A DNA stretch of 64,000 bases from Mesorhizobium sp. B4-1-4 (GTDB taxonomy: Bacteria > Pseudomonadota > Alphaproteobacteria > Rhizobiales > Rhizobiaceae): contig NZ_CP083950.1 in NCBI RefSeq assembly GCF_006439395.2, positions 1,798,001 to 1,862,000 of the forward strand. Reading direction: 5' to 3'. Position 1 is the stretch's first letter; each line of letters begins with the position of its first letter. The position numbers and the translations under genes were made by a program. The notes beneath the pieces were generated by a model. The model did no database searches. It had not been told where the DNA came from and worked only from the letters and a program-made list of their open reading frames with translations. Of this stretch, positions 19,738-28,982 are shown piece by piece.

Positions 19738-20508
19738 ATGACACCAGGAATTCGCCCGCTCGTCGCCGGCAACTGGAAAATGAACGGCACCAGCGCCTCG
19801 CTGAACGAACTCAGGATGATCGGCAATGGGTTCATGAGCGGGCTCGACGCGGAAACCGAGGCACTGATCTGCGTTCCCGCGACGCTGCTTTCCCATGCCG
19901 CGGAGATTCTGTCGCGCACGCCGGTCCATGCCGGTGGTGAGGATTGCCACCCCAAGGAAAGCGGCGCCTACACCGGCTGCATCTCGGCGGAGATGCTGAA
20001 GGATGCGGGCGCGAGCCATGTCATCGTCGGCCATTCCGAGCGCCGCGAGCAATGCGGCGAGGACGATGCGACTGTCCAGGCCAAGGCCGCCGCCGCATGG
20101 CGTGCCGGACTCGTGGCGATCGTTTGCGTCGGCGAGACGCGGCAGGAGCGCGAGGCCGGAGCCGCGCTGGAGGTGCTGTCGCGCCAGGTCGCCGGCTCGG
20201 TGCCGCCAAGCGCCACGCCATCCAACACCGTCATTGCTTATGAGCCGGTATGGGCGATCGGCACCGGCCTGACGCCAACCGCGGCCGACGTGGCCGAAGC
20301 GCATGCGCATATCCGCGAAAGGCTGTCGGAAAAACTCGGCGCCGCCGCTGCCAGGATACGCATTCTTTATGGCGGCTCGGTCAAGCCGTCGAATGCCGTG
20401 GAGTTGCTTGGCGTCCGGAATGTCGATGGCGCGCTGGTTGGCGGCGCCAGCCTGAAAGCTGCCGATTTCCTCGGTATCGCGGAAGCGTATCGCAGCATTT
20501 CAGGATGA
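19738..20508 (+). CDS. tpiA: Triosephosphate isomerase
   Basis: A glycolytic TIM-barrel enzyme interconverting DHAP and glyceraldehyde 3-phosphate. The 256 residues include VAGNWKMNG (catalytic Lys), IVGHSERRE (catalytic His), [13 protein letters not shown] (catalytic Glu) and the phosphate loop [14 protein letters not shown] lies 9 nt before the ATG. Downstream are secG and pyrG, the usual rhizobial order. Confidence 0.98.
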   Translation: MTPGIRPLVAGNWKMNGTSASLNELRMIGNGFMSGLDAETEALICVPATLLSHAAEILSRTPVHAGGEDCHPKESGAYTGCISAEMLKDAGASHVIVGHSERREQCGEDDATVQAKAAAAWRAGLVAIVCVGETRQEREAGAALEVLSRQVAGSVPPSATPSNTVIAYEPVWAIGTGLTPTAADVAEAHAHIRERLSEKLGAAAARIRILYGGSVKPSNAVELLGVRNVDGALVGGASLKAADFLGIAEAYRSISG

Positions 20509-20674
20509 ATCCACGACGATGGACGGGTCGCGGCGCGTCCAAATTCGTTGCAAAGGACGCGTTGCTTCCCATATTCCGGCCACGGGCTTGGAAATGCCGT
20601 GAAAGCATTGTATTGAGCCGCCTCCAATTCACCGGTCGTGTCCGCGGCCGGGCAGGGCCTTGCCAGGATAAACT

Positions 20675-21151
20675 ATGCAAACCGTACTGATCGTCATCCA
20701 TCTCATGGTCGTGCTCGCCCTTGTCGGCGTGGTGCTGCTGCAACGCTCTGAAGGCGGCGGCCTTGGTATTGGTGGCGGATCGGGCTTCATGACGGCGCGC
20801 GGTGCCGCCAATGCGTTGACACGAGCGACGGCGATCCTGGCGGCCGCTTTCTTTGTGACGTCGCTGACATTGTCGATCATTGCCCGCTATGGCGAGAAGC
20901 CGATCGACATTCTCGATCGGGCTCCCGCGACCTCGGACAGCGCCGGCAAGGGCGTGCTCAACCAATTGCCCGGCACGACGACCCCGGCGCCCGCCGGCAC
21001 TGCCACGCCGACGCCGCCATCCGGCAATGACGCCGCCACGAAGCCTCCGGCAACAACACCGGCCACCGCGCCCGCCGCCGGCTCGACGTCGCCGGCGACG
21101 AACGGCGCCACCAACACCGCGCCGGCGGCACCGCAGGTCCCGAACCAGTAG
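20675..21151 (+). CDS. secG: Protein translocase subunit SecG
   Basis: Auxiliary subunit of the SecYEG channel. Two membrane helices (residues ~3-22 and ~52-72) flank the conserved QRSEGGGLGIGGG loop. The protein is 158 residues, about twice the size of enteric SecG, because of an Ala/Pro/Thr-rich low-complexity tail from about residue 90; such tails are common in alphaproteobacteria. AGGA is 6 nt ahead of the ATG. Confidence 0.95.
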   Translation: MQTVLIVIHLMVVLALVGVVLLQRSEGGGLGIGGGSGFMTARGAANALTRATAILAAAFFVTSLTLSIIARYGEKPIDILDRAPATSDSAGKGVLNQLPGTTTPAPAGTATPTPPSGNDAATKPPATTPATAPAAGSTSPATNGATNTAPAAPQVPNQ

Positions 21152-21363
21152 CCTTCACTTCTCCCAAACCGCGACCTGTTGTCGTTTGAACACAGTCGCG
21201 GCAAATGCTGCGCGATCACGAAGATTCGACGCGCAGCAGCGAGGTCTCGCGCTTGAGACCGCCGAGCTTATTCGACTATAGATTGCACGCGGCATTTTCG
21301 GTGTCCTTGGGGGACGCCGGGCGACGCCGTGGGCAACAAGCATTGAACGATCGGATCTTCGCC

Positions 21364-22491
21364 ATGCAGCTTCGCAGCTTCATTCTCCTGGGACTTTGCG
21401 CCGTACTTGGCCTCAGTTCCCCGGCCTTCGCCGGCGTACCGGCCAATCTGGCCGCCAATCAGTCGGTCGAGAAAACCGACGCCATCAACGTCGCAGTCAA
21501 GAGCGATGCGGCGCAGTTGAGGCTTCTCAAGAAGAAGAAAAACCCGACGCCGGCCGATCTCGCCCAGATCGACAAGATCGAGGCCAAGATCGCCGCCGAC
21601 AAGGAAGATGCCAAGGCCAAGGCGCTGGAAGCCAGGAAGCTGGCGATGCGCGAGGCGGCAAAAGCAAAGGCCGAGGCGGAACGGCAGGCCTTCCTGGCCA
21701 ACAAGGGCAAGAGTGCCCCGGCGACCGACGTGGCCGAGGCCAAGCCCGCCAAGAAGACTACCAAGATCATCGAACCGGTGACGTCGATCGAGCCGATCCA
21801 GTCGGCCGAACCGATACCAGCCGAGGTGATGAACGTCGCGCTGACCGGCAACAATGGCGAGCTGCGCAGCGAGACGCCCGGCCAGAAGCAGAACACTGGC
21901 GGTGGCGGCCTGTTCGCAGGCCTGTTCGGCGGCACCTCTTCCGGATCGTCGATAAGCTATCTGCCCGAGACGCGCGCGCTTGACTCGGCCCTTGCCAAGC
22001 GAGACGCCAAGAAGCCGTTCAAGGTGAAACCGGAATTCGTGCCGCAGGACGTGGAGTTCACCGGTTACGAAGCAGGCACCATCGTCATCGACACCAGCGC
22101 CCGCCGTCTCTATCTCGTCGAATCGTCGTCCACCGCCCGTCGCTATGCGATCGCGGTCGGCCGCGAAGGCCTGCAGTTCAAGGGCACCGTCGCGGTCGGC
22201 GACAAGCAGGAATGGCCGCGCTGGATCCCGACGCTCGACATGCAAAAGCGCGAGCCCCAGCATTACGGCCAGTACAAGGACGGCATGCCTGGAGGCGGCC
22301 AGAACCCGCTCGGCGCACGCGCCATCTACCTCTATGACGGCAAGAAGGACACGCATCTGCGTATCCATGGCACCATCGCGCCGCAGTCGATCGGAACCAG
22401 CGCCTCCAATGGCTGCTTCCGGATGATGAACGAGCACGTCATGGACCTCTACAGCCGCGTCAGGATCGGTACCAAAGTCGTCATCATCTGA
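21364..22491 (+). CDS. Periplasmic L,D-transpeptidase (YkuD/ErfK type)
   Basis: A 375-residue exported protein. A signal peptide (MQLRSFILLGLCAVLGLSS, PAFA cleavage) is followed by a Lys/Ala-rich, probably coiled-coil segment (residues ~50-130) and a Gly-rich linker. The C-terminal YkuD domain has catalytic Cys in IRIHGT...SNGCFRM. It should form 3-3 cross-links in peptidoglycan or attach proteins to it. The frame opens at 21205, but ATG 21364 begins the signal peptide. A strong terminator follows at 22511. A second, different L,D-transpeptidase is at 55616. Confidence 0.9.
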   Translation: MQLRSFILLGLCAVLGLSSPAFAGVPANLAANQSVEKTDAINVAVKSDAAQLRLLKKKKNPTPADLAQIDKIEAKIAADKEDAKAKALEARKLAMREAAKAKAEAERQAFLANKGKSAPATDVAEAKPAKKTTKIIEPVTSIEPIQSAEPIPAEVMNVALTGNNGELRSETPGQKQNTGGGGLFAGLFGGTSSGSSISYLPETRALDSALAKRDAKKPFKVKPEFVPQDVEFTGYEAGTIVIDTSARRLYLVESSSTARRYAIAVGREGLQFKGTVAVGDKQEWPRWIPTLDMQKREPQHYGQYKDGMPGGGQNPLGARAIYLYDGKKDTHLRIHGTIAPQSIGTSASNGCFRMMNEHVMDLYSRVRIGTKVVII

Positions 22492-22510
22492 CGCCTCCAC
22501 CAACATCCCG

Positions 22511-22537
22511 AAAGGGCCGGCTCAGCCGGCCCTTTTG
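22511..22537 (+). terminator. Rho-independent terminator after L,D-transpeptidase
   Basis: GGGCCGGC-TCA-GCCGGCCC forms a perfect 8-bp GC stem, extended by AAA/TTT and followed by TTTTGTTTT. It ends the tpiA-secG-transpeptidase direction, so pyrG needs its own promoter at 22538-22631. Confidence 0.95.
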
Positions 22538-22619
22538 TTTTGCCTCGTCTCCGGCGCCTTCTTGAGAAAAATCCTTCGCGGCGGTTTTTTCTCTGGCGGA
22601 ATCAATCAGGCCGCGTTAA

Positions 22620-24260
<1,641 letters not shown>

Positions 24261-24283
24261 GCGATAGGCCGGAGGATCTGGCC

Positions 24284-24838
24284 ATGCAAACTTATGTCGC
24301 GCTGCTCTACAGCATTGGCCTCGGCGAGGGGCGGCGCCTTGTCATGTCCGATCTAAGGGCAATGGCGGAGGACCTGGGCCTCAAGAATGCCCGGACGCTG
24401 ATTGCGACCGGCAATCTGGTCTTCGAAGCGCGGGCATACAAGATTTCCAGTTTAGAGCAGCGGCTGGAAACAGCCTTCGAAAAGACCTTTGGCCGCCATG
24501 TCGATATCATCGTGCGCGGCGCGAAGGACTGGCTAAAGCTTGCTGCCGGCAATCCATTCGCCGATCAGTCCGTAGATGCTGGCGACCAGGTGGCGGTGCG
24601 GGTGATGCGGGAGCCGGTGCCGCCGGACGCTGCCGCGGCGCTGCAGGCCTATGCCGCCGCAGATGAGAAGGTGCTCTATGTCGGCGGCGACATCTGGGTG
24701 GTCTTTTCGCGCGAGCGACCAAGCTCGCGGCTGCTTGCGGCGACCAACCACAAGCGTCTCGGCATAGGCACGTCGCGCAACTGGAACACGGTGTGCAAGC
24801 TGGCCGAGATGGTCGCAGATAAGGGAGTAGGGCAGTAA
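24284..24838 (+). CDS. DUF1697 family protein
   Basis: A 184-residue cytoplasmic protein starting MQTYVALLYSIGLGEGR, with the family's RLVMSDLRAMAEDLGLKNARTLIATGNLVF block. Function is unknown. GGAGGA 7 nt before ATG 24284 fixes the start; a TTG at 24257 overlapping the pyrG stop is unlikely. Its last codons and stop are made of the first unit of an octamer tandem repeat at 24831, so repeat-number change could alter the C-terminus by a residue or two. Probably co-transcribed with pyrG (23-bp gap). Confidence 0.88.
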   Translation: MQTYVALLYSIGLGEGRRLVMSDLRAMAEDLGLKNARTLIATGNLVFEARAYKISSLEQRLETAFEKTFGRHVDIIVRGAKDWLKLAAGNPFADQSVDAGDQVAVRVMREPVPPDAAAALQAYAAADEKVLYVGGDIWVVFSRERPSSRLLAATNHKRLGIGTSRNWNTVCKLAEMVADKGVGQ

Positions 24839-24894
24839 GGCAGTAAGGCAATAAGGCAATAAGGCAATAAGGGGTAGGGACGGTACTGCCCTAC
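24827..24894. repeat. Octamer tandem repeat inside an inverted repeat
   Basis: GGCAGTAA x2 then GGCAATAA x3 run head to tail at 24831-24870. They are flanked by a perfect 11-bp inverted repeat, GTAGGGCAGTA (24827-24837) and TACTGCCCTAC (24884-24894). It sits between the convergent DUF1697 and NCS1 genes and may act as a two-way terminator. It also marks where the expected pyrG-kdsA-eno order stops. Copy number probably varies between strains. Confidence 0.85.
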
Positions 24895-24910
24895 TGCCTC
24901 ATTCCCCTAT

Positions 24911-26368
24911 TCAAGCTTTCGCCATTCTGGCCCCCGCACCCACTGCGGCGGTGCGCAGCACATAATAGATGATGCCGGCGATGGCGACGCCGAAGAACCA
25001 GCCATAGACGCCCCACCAGGACGGAAGCCAATTGGTGAAATTCGGCAGGATCGACGAGAAGACCGCGCCGATGCCGGCGGCGATGAAGGCATTGACGTGC
25101 CATCCACCTTGGAAGCGGAACTCGCCGTCCTCGCGATAAAGCGCCTCGACATCGACCTCGCCCTTCCGGATGAGGTAGTAGTCGACCATCATGACGCCGA
25201 AGATCGGCCCCATCGTCGCGCCGATGATGTTGACGAAGGACGCGGCGCTGCCTTCCCACGGGGCGAAGGGATAGAGCACAAGCGCGATGATAGCCGCGAT
25301 GTAGCCGCCCTTCTTGAAATCGATCCGACGTGGGAAGACGTTGGAGAAGTCGAATGCCGGCGAGACGAAGTTCGCCACGACGTTGATGCCGAGCGTCGCG
25401 ACGGCGAAGGTCAAGGCGGCGAGCGCGGCCAGGAACCAGCTGTCGAACTTGGCCGAGATCTGGTCAGGGTGCAGCAGCACTTCATGATAGACGTCATAGG
25501 CGGCGATGGTGGTGACGCCGGCGACCAGCGAGAACAGGATCAGGTTGATCGGCAGGCCCCAGATGTTGCCCTTGCGCAGTGACGCCTTGTCCGGCGCGTA
25601 GCGGGCGAAATCGCAGAAGTTGAGATAGAGCGCCGAGAAATAGGTCACCCAGATGGCGGCCACCGCGAACAGCGAGGTCCATGAACCCGGTTCGCCCGGC
25701 ACGCCCGCGTCCTTGGTCTTTTCCTTCAGCACGTCCATCGGGATGTCGCTGGTGAAAGCGAAGGTACCGGATTTGACGCAGAGATAGACTGCCAGGATCA
25801 GCATCATCACCCAGACGGCAGGCCCAGCCCAGTCCTGGAAGCGGCGCACCGTTTCCATGCCCTTCTGGATGATCAGCAGTTGCAGCGCCCAGATGACCAC
25901 GAAGCAGATCACCTCCAGGCCTGAATGGCCGAGGAAATGCGTACTGGCGTTGAAATCGGCGAACCATTGCGAGCGGATCAGCAGGGCGACGATCGCGCCG
26001 GAGGCGGCCGCCGTTTGCGCGCCGTACCAGAAGCAGGCGACGATAGCGCGTACCAGCGCCGGTATGTTGGCGCCCCAGATACCGAAGGAAGCGCGGGCAA
26101 GAACGGGGTAGGGCACGCCCGTCTTCACGCCCGCATAGCCGACCATGTTCATCAGCGCGTAGATGATCAGCGAGCCGATGCCGATTGCGATAATGAAGTT
26201 GACGAAGCCGCCGCAGAACAGAAACAGGCTGGCGGCGAGATAGTAGCCCCAGAGGCTATGAACGTCCGACGTCCAGACGTTGAAGATCGAAAACGGTCCC
26301 CAATTGCGGATTTTCGCGGGAGCTAGATCCTCGTTGTATAGGTCAGGCGATGCACCTTGTATTGTCAT
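24911..26368 (-). CDS. NCS1-family nucleobase/hydantoin:cation symporter
   Basis: A 485-residue inner-membrane protein with about 12 hydrophobic helices of the NCS1 family (uracil, allantoin, cytosine or hydantoin transport). Typical parts are NEDLAPAKIRNWGPFSIFNVW at the N-terminus, GVPYPVLARASFGIWGANIPA and the late SAASFVNIIGATMGPIFGVMMVDYYLIRKG. The last resembles PucI/HyuP transporters. AGGGGA 6 nt ahead supports ATG 26368 over the in-frame 26389. No purine or hydantoin catabolic gene is nearby, so the substrate is open. Confidence 0.88.
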   Translation of the reverse strand: MTIQGASPDLYNEDLAPAKIRNWGPFSIFNVWTSDVHSLWGYYLAASLFLFCGGFVNFIIAIGIGSLIIYALMNMVGYAGVKTGVPYPVLARASFGIWGANIPALVRAIVACFWYGAQTAAASGAIVALLIRSQWFADFNASTHFLGHSGLEVICFVVIWALQLLIIQKGMETVRRFQDWAGPAVWVMMLILAVYLCVKSGTFAFTSDIPMDVLKEKTKDAGVPGEPGSWTSLFAVAAIWVTYFSALYLNFCDFARYAPDKASLRKGNIWGLPINLILFSLVAGVTTIAAYDVYHEVLLHPDQISAKFDSWFLAALAALTFAVATLGINVVANFVSPAFDFSNVFPRRIDFKKGGYIAAIIALVLYPFAPWEGSAASFVNIIGATMGPIFGVMMVDYYLIRKGEVDVEALYREDGEFRFQGGWHVNAFIAAGIGAVFSSILPNFTNWLPSWWGVYGWFFGVAIAGIIYYVLRTAAVGAGARMAKA

Positions 26369-26737
26369 TGCAACGTCCCCTTTTGCCAAAACGCGCCCTC
26401 ACGCGTTGACCGCAGAGATTAAGCCTGACGTCAGGGAACCGGCAAGCAGTCCATTTGTCGGCTTTGGCCTTAAAGATATTCAATGCGAACCGCGATTATC
26501 GTGGGACCGCAATGGTGGGCCGCTGCCGAATCCCCGGTCGGGTGATTCGAATTTCGGTAACGGCGATGCTGTCCAGGCGATGCCCGATCGCAGCGGGAGC
26601 ACTGCCGTTCGGGCGGCTGGAGGTAAAGGAATATCGGCCCGGCCACAAAGTGGCTTGTCATATCCCGACGATGTAGCCAGCTTCTTCGGTGGCCGCTTTC
26701 GACCGGCGGATTTTTTTAAAGATTTTACCTTCTGCGT
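26369..26737. other. Intergenic region between NCS1 and DUF982 genes
   Basis: About 370 bp between divergent genes. Small frames here lack any recognisable protein. It must carry the NCS1 promoter. A short A/T-rich stretch (26709-26729) precedes the EcfG-type promoter listed separately. I see no RNA gene or repeat. Confidence 0.45.
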
Positions 26738-26763
26738 GGAACCAACCGCCAGATGCCGCGTTT
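26738..26763 (+). promoter_or_regulatory. EcfG (general stress sigma factor) type promoter
   Basis: GGAAC at 26738-26742, a 16-bp spacer, then CGTTT at 26759-26763 match the rhizobial EcfG/RpoE2 consensus GGAAC-N16-CGTT. It is correctly oriented and about 45 bp upstream of the DUF982 start codon. General stress response control of that gene follows by inference. Confidence 0.72.
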
Positions 26764-26807
26764 CATTGGGTTCGATCGCGCGCAATGCGATCGACCGGGA
26801 GGAAACT

Positions 26808-27110
26808 ATGGACTACCTGCATTTCTTTTCGCCCGTGCGGATATCGCGCGGGCAGGGACACCCTGTAGAAGAAGTAGATAGTGTCGCCGAAGCGATGGTT
26901 TTCCTGCGCAAATGGCCAGCGGGAAGGCGTGGGCCTGTGTATCAGTGTGCGCTGAACTGCTGCTCGGCTGCCCTGTCGGGCCAGATGTCGGCCGAAGAAG
27001 CAAGGAAAGCGTTCACTGGCTTTGCCCGGATCACGCGGCTTCTCCATGATGACATGGCGATGCCGATAGGCAGCGACAGTATGGCAAGCGTACACGCGCT
27101 ACGGCGCTAG
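26808..27110 (+). CDS. DUF982 domain protein (rhizobial small protein)
   Basis: A 100-residue cytoplasmic protein of the DUF982 family, almost restricted to Rhizobiales and of unknown function. It has FFSPVRISRGQG at the N-terminus, the central AMVFLRKWPAGRRGPVYQCAL and a late SAEEARKAFTGFARI. GGAGGAAACT directly before ATG 26808 fixes the start inside a longer open frame. A consensus EcfG promoter upstream suggests induction in general stress or stationary phase. It appears to be a single-gene transcript. Confidence 0.85.
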   Translation: MDYLHFFSPVRISRGQGHPVEEVDSVAEAMVFLRKWPAGRRGPVYQCALNCCSAALSGQMSAEEARKAFTGFARITRLLHDDMAMPIGSDSMASVHALRR

Positions 27111-27440
27111 GTGCCCGCGCCCCTTTGCTCCTGGTGGGTCGCGCCCGTTGCGGGCGCGACGTTGCCGCGTTTGACCCTCAGGGCAGGTCGGCGGGTGCCG
27201 AGCCACTTGACCGGGAGTTAATCGGGCCTGCTAACCAGAGCCGGCATATGCGGTGGCAGCATCGCTCCGGTGCCTGCCAATCTGAACACGATCGCACGAG
27301 TTCTCACTGAAGTAGCCATTCATTGTGATGACGAGGCGTCAGCGGCCCGGTCGCCGCGTTGGGCGCCGCGTTGCAAGTGTATGCTTGCGGGTGCCATCTC
27401 GATCGACGCACTTTAACTCTTTGTCTTGTGCGCCATTACG
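27111..27440. other. Intergenic region downstream of DUF982 and of the type I secretion operon
   Basis: About 330 bp between two convergent 3' ends. No frame looks coding, and I see no clear terminator hairpin with a T-run, repeat or RNA gene. Confidence 0.45.
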
Positions 27441-28982
27441 TCATCTTTCCCTGAACGCCTCCGAAGCAACCTTGGCGAGCGGGGAGAGCAAGTAATCGAT
27501 GACGCGGCGGCTGTCGGTTTTGATTTCCACGGTCACCGTCATGCCCGAAGCCAGAGGGATCATCCCCCCGTCTATGTTGATAGCCTGTTCCTGAAGCGCG
27601 ATGGTGACCGGGAAGACGAAGTTCTGGGGCTGGCCGGCCTGGCCGGCGGGCGCGGCGCCGGCCGTATTGGCGGCGGCTGCGGCGTTGGCGAAGCCACGCT
27701 TGGCCTCCTGCTCCTCGACCGCCGCGGAGGCGACGCGCGTGACCGTGCCGTGCAACACGCCAAAACGAGTGAAGGGGAAGGCGTCGACCTTGATGACCGC
27801 GCTCTGGCCGGGCTTGATGAAGCCGATGTCGAGGTTGGCGACGAGCGCCTCAACCTGAAGCGCCCGCGCCGTCGGCGCGACGACCAGGAGCTGCTGCCCG
27901 GTGGTCACGACTTGACCGACCGTGGTGACCGCGATCTCCTGTGCGATGCCGTCGATCGGCGAATAGAGCTTGGTATGCGCAAGGCGTGCGCTTGCCTTGA
28001 TGACGGCCTGTTCGGCTTCGTCCGCTTTGCGCTCGGCGTCGGCGAGTTTGTTCTCGTTGTCGGCTGCGAATTGCGAGAGTGTCACGATCTTCTCGCTCGC
28101 GAGCTCTTTCAGCGCGGCATCGGTTTCGATCAGTTGCCCCTGGTCCGAGGCGAGCGACGATTGTGATTTTTCCAGCTGCTCCGTTGAGTCGTAGAGATTG
28201 ACCTTGCTGCCGACCTGGCGATCGAGCGCCTCCTGACGGGTGCTGACGAGCTTTGTCAGCGTTTCGATCGCCTTGTTCTGGTAGGCGATGCTCATCCCGA
28301 GGCGCTGACGCGTCGCTTCCTTCTGCAGGCTCTGCTTGTCGAGGCTCTGCAAGGCGCCGATGAGCTGGTTGATGTCTGCCGTCAGCACTGAAGCCTCCCG
28401 CAGGCGTATCGCCTCCGGCAACTCGGTTCCCCACACGATTTGCGGCTGGGGGTCGGCCGCGGCTTGCGCTAACTGTGCGATTACGACCTCGTGCTCGTTC
28501 GCCTCGCCCGATCTCGCCGGACCATCGAGCACCGCGCGCGCCGTCGCGATAGCGAATCGCCGGCGCGCGATTTCGGCGAGGATCGCATCGAACTCATCGC
28601 GCTTCGCCTTCTCTTCCGCCGCCGCCTCAGCCGGATCCAACTCCAGAAGCAGGTCTCCCGCCCTCACGGGCTGTCCATTCTCGACGCGTATTGCGGCGAT
28701 CTTGCCCGGGTCGAGCGGTTGAACCACCTTGGCATGGCCGGCCGTGTCGATTTTGCCGGGCGCCACGGCGTGCACGTCGAGCCGCCCGTAGAACGACCAG
28801 GCGAGCGCGGCCGCGAAGAAGGCGCAAATCGTCAACATGGTCACCGACGACAGCGGCGGTGCCGGCGTTTCCAGGATCTCGATCGCCGCCGGCAGGAATT
28901 CGCGATCGCGGCCGGAGATGACCGCGGGTCGGGCGGCCGGCTGTGGCGATGCGGGAGGGGGCGGCTCGGTTCTCTGGTTCAT
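27441..28982 (-). CDS. Type I secretion membrane fusion protein, HlyD family
   Basis: A 513-residue periplasmic adaptor linking the inner-membrane ABC exporter to a TolC-type channel. It has a cytoplasmic Pro-rich N-terminus, one membrane helix (MLTICAFFAAALAWSFYG), a biotinyl-lipoyl half-motif (GKIDTAGHAKVVQPLDPGKI), long coiled-coil hairpins (~110-330) and the returning barrel (LYSPIDGIAQEIAVTTVGQVV). The C-terminus includes an unusual Ala/Gly-rich insert (NAAAAANTAGAAPAGQAG). ATG 28982 overlaps the stop of the ABC gene (ATGA). No outer-membrane channel gene is adjacent. Confidence 0.93.
   Translation of the reverse strand: MNQRTEPPPPASPQPAARPAVISGRDREFLPAAIEILETPAPPLSSVTMLTICAFFAAALAWSFYGRLDVHAVAPGKIDTAGHAKVVQPLDPGKIAAIRVENGQPVRAGDLLLELDPAEAAAEEKAKRDEFDAILAEIARRRFAIATARAVLDGPARSGEANEHEVVIAQLAQAAADPQPQIVWGTELPEAIRLREASVLTADINQLIGALQSLDKQSLQKEATRQRLGMSIAYQNKAIETLTKLVSTRQEALDRQVGSKVNLYDSTEQLEKSQSSLASDQGQLIETDAALKELASEKIVTLSQFAADNENKLADAERKADEAEQAVIKASARLAHTKLYSPIDGIAQEIAVTTVGQVVTTGQQLLVVAPTARALQVEALVANLDIGFIKPGQSAVIKVDAFPFTRFGVLHGTVTRVASAAVEEQEAKRGFANAAAAANTAGAAPAGQAGQPQNFVFPVTIALQEQAINIDGGMIPLASGMTVTVEIKTDSRRVIDYLLSPLAKVASEAFRER

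Noticed and set aside
24831..24870. CRISPR-like array
   Set aside because: Units are 8 bp with no spacers and there are no cas genes; it is a short tandem repeat.
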